DNA of 60,284 nt from an uncultured Ignavibacteria bacterium (lineage in GTDB: Bacteria; Bacteroidota; Ignavibacteria; Ch128b): NCBI GenBank assembly GCA_937944105.1, contig CALDZP010000002.1, positions 1 to 60,284 on the forward strand. Reading direction: 5' to 3'. Positions 58,921-60,284 of this stretch are shown here, piece by piece. The translations under genes were made by a program, and so were the position numbers. The notes below the pieces were generated by a model, which saw nothing but the letters and a program-made list of their open reading frames with translations, was not told the DNA's origin and made no database searches. The first letter of the stretch is position 1. Every line of letters begins with the position of its first letter.

Positions 58921-60284
58921 ATGAAAACAATCATTGAGCCATTCAAAATAAAATCAGTTGAATCTATCCGCTTTACAACGCGAGAACAAAGAGAAAAAAT
59001 TCTTAAGGATGCGTTTTATAATCCTTTTATGATTCATTCACGAGATGTTATAATAGATTTACTTACAGATAGTGGAACATCTGCGATGAGTTCCGAGCAA
59101 TGGGCAGGAATAATGAGAGGTGACGAAGCTTATGCTGGTTCTCAGAGTTTTTTCAGGTTTGAAAGAGTTGTAAAAAAAATCACAGGATTCAAACATATCA
59201 TTCCAACTCATCAAGGAAGAGCAGCTGAAAAAATTCTTTTTTCTATTCTTGGTGGACCAGGAAAATATTTTCCGAGCAACACACATTTTGATACAACAAG
59301 AGCAAATATTGAATTTGTCGGTGCTGAGGCTGTGGATCTTCTTAATGAAATTGGATTGAAAACTGATCTCCGAGCAGATTTCAAAGGTAACATAGATATA
59401 GATGCTCTGGAAAAATTTATAAATAAAGTTGGACCTGAAAATATACCAATTGTAATGTTGACTGTTACGAACAATTCAGGTGGTGGGCAACCAGTATCAA
59501 TGGAAAATATAAGAGAGACAAGAAAAATCTGTGATAAATATGGACTTAAGCTTTTTCTGGATGCATGTCGATTTGCGGAAAATGCTTACTTTATCAAAAA
59601 AAGAGAGAAAGGGTATGAAAATAAATCTGCCTTAGAAATTGCTCAGGAAATGTTTGCTTATGCTGATGGTTGTACAATGAGTGCAAAAAAAGATGGACTT
59701 GTTAATATTGGTGGTTTTCTGGCAATGAATGATGATGAACTGGCAATGAAATGTAGAAATGTTTTAATTGTTACAGAAGGATTTCCAACTTATGGTGGGC
59801 TGGCAGGTCGTGATTTAGAAGCAATTGCACAGGGTCTGGAAGAAGTTCTTGAAGAAGATTATTTACGGTATCGAATAAGATCCGTTGAATATCTTGGTGA
59901 AAAATTAATTGAAGCTGGAATTCCAATTATTGAACCTCCTGGTGGTCATGCGATTTATATCGATGCAAAAAGATTTGCTCCACATATTCCTCCTGAAAAT
60001 TATCCTGGTCAATCTATTGTTTGTGAACTTTATCTTGAAGGTGGAATTCGTGCAGTAGAAATTGGAAGTGTTATGTTTGGTAAATATGATTCAAATGGTA
60101 AATTAATCCCTGCAAAACTTGAGCTTGTGCGACTTGCAATTCCAAGAAGAGTTTATACTCAAAGTCATATTGATTATGTGATTGAGGTGATTGAGGAAGT
60201 CTTTAAGAAAAAGGATAAACTCAGAGGAATGAAAATTATCGAAGAAGCTCCTATCTTGAGACATTTTACTGCAAAGTTTGATTA
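58921..60284 (+). CDS. tnaA: Tryptophanase (window edge cuts the last few residues)
   Basis: PLP-dependent beta-eliminating lyase turning L-Trp into indole, pyruvate and ammonia. 454 complete codons are in the window; the frame ends in LRHFTAKFD, which in this family lies just before the C-terminus. Visible: DLLTDSGTSAM, THQGRAAEK, the PLP lysine K257 in SAKKDGLVN, EGFPTYGGLAGRD and AIPRRVYTQSH. Tryptophanase and tyrosine phenol-lyase are close relatives; at the position of the phenol-binding Arg381 of tyrosine phenol-lyase this protein has I381 (VEIG, as in E. coli tryptophanase), so tryptophanase is preferred. The ATG at 58921 follows a -7 box by 4 bases. Confidence 0.88.
   Translation, partial: MKTIIEPFKIKSVESIRFTTREQREKILKDAFYNPFMIHSRDVIIDLLTDSGTSAMSSEQWAGIMRGDEAYAGSQSFFRFERVVKKITGFKHIIPTHQGRAAEKILFSILGGPGKYFPSNTHFDTTRANIEFVGAEAVDLLNEIGLKTDLRADFKGNIDIDALEKFINKVGPENIPIVMLTVTNNSGGGQPVSMENIRETRKICDKYGLKLFLDACRFAENAYFIKKREKGYENKSALEIAQEMFAYADGCTMSAKKDGLVNIGGFLAMNDDELAMKCRNVLIVTEGFPTYGGLAGRDLEAIAQGLEEVLEEDYLRYRIRSVEYLGEKLIEAGIPIIEPPGGHAIYIDAKRFAPHIPPENYPGQSIVCELYLEGGIRAVEIGSVMFGKYDSNGKLIPAKLELVRLAIPRRVYTQSHIDYVIEVIEEVFKKKDKLRGMKIIEEAPILRHFTAKFD

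Overview
The window is AT-rich DNA (roughly one third G+C by eye) with tightly packed genes and short or 4-base overlaps. Three things point to a member of the Bacteroidota/Chlorobiota/Ignavibacteriota assemblage, most likely an Ignavibacteria-type anaerobe. First, there is type IX secretion (T9SS) machinery and cargo: a secreted M6 metalloprotease ending in a T9SS sorting domain, the regulator PorX and a PorW/SprE-like lipoprotein. Second, several promoters fit the TTTG-N19/20-TAnnTTTG pattern of that phylum. Third, there is a tryptophanase and a pair of 2-oxoacid:ferredoxin oxidoreductase subunits. The lineage call is inference; no rRNA or tRNA gene was seen.

Layout. 0.1-2.9 kb: T9SS-exported M6 protease (minus). 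2.9-12 kb: nadE-dsbD, korAB, then nrnA-pepA. 12.1-13.5 kb: gdhA (minus). 13.8-19.2 kb: a plus-strand operon of rhomboid, small lipoprotein, pyrimidine nucleoside phosphorylase, DUF2905, porX, tsaE, tsaB. 19.3-20.9 kb: NRDE protein and SDR (minus). 20.9-25.2 kb: a decaying locus: a membrane glycosyltransferase-like pseudogene with five in-frame stops, a Rieske protein with a stop at codon 9, and a cytochrome b/12-haem c fusion split by a frameshift. 25.5-28.8 kb: an intact sulfur module (Cys-rich MerR, SQR-like flavoprotein, DUF1641, DsrC/TusE-like, DsrE-like). 28.9-30.4 kb: tsaC and a dead transposase. 30.4-35.3 kb: Lon-like protease, pyruvate kinase, Tat-type aldo/keto reductase. 35.4-38.4 kb: GDPD, patatin, beta-hydroxyacid dehydrogenase, lipoprotein (minus). 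38.4-39.1 kb: non-coding stretch. 39.1-43.1 kb: GT9, methyltransferase and membrane glycosyltransferase-TPR (minus). 43.5-46.3 kb: glnE (minus). 46.6-53.9 kb: secA, glnB, porW-like, mtgA, AlbA_2 protein. 53.9-58.4 kb: TrmH, EamA transporter, aguA, aguB, rlmN (minus). 58.9 kb-end: tryptophanase, cut by the window edge a few residues before its stop.

How the genes work together. Amino-acid and 2-oxoacid fermentation is suggested by GDH, tryptophanase, KorAB and pyruvate kinase, with reduced ferredoxin as the product. Putrescine would come from agmatine via AguA/AguB. Three of the t6A genes (tsaE, tsaB, tsaC) lie in the window. SecA delivers proteins to the periplasm, and PorX/PorW-like proteins serve T9SS export beyond it. 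Nitrogen control (GlnE, PII) flanks secA. The most unusual content is the half-dead quinol-oxidising cytochrome b/12-haem complex beside a complete sulfur-handling module. The best regulatory signal is two genes (nadE, tnaA) whose promoter -7 box lies only 4 bases before the ATG, which predicts leaderless mRNAs.
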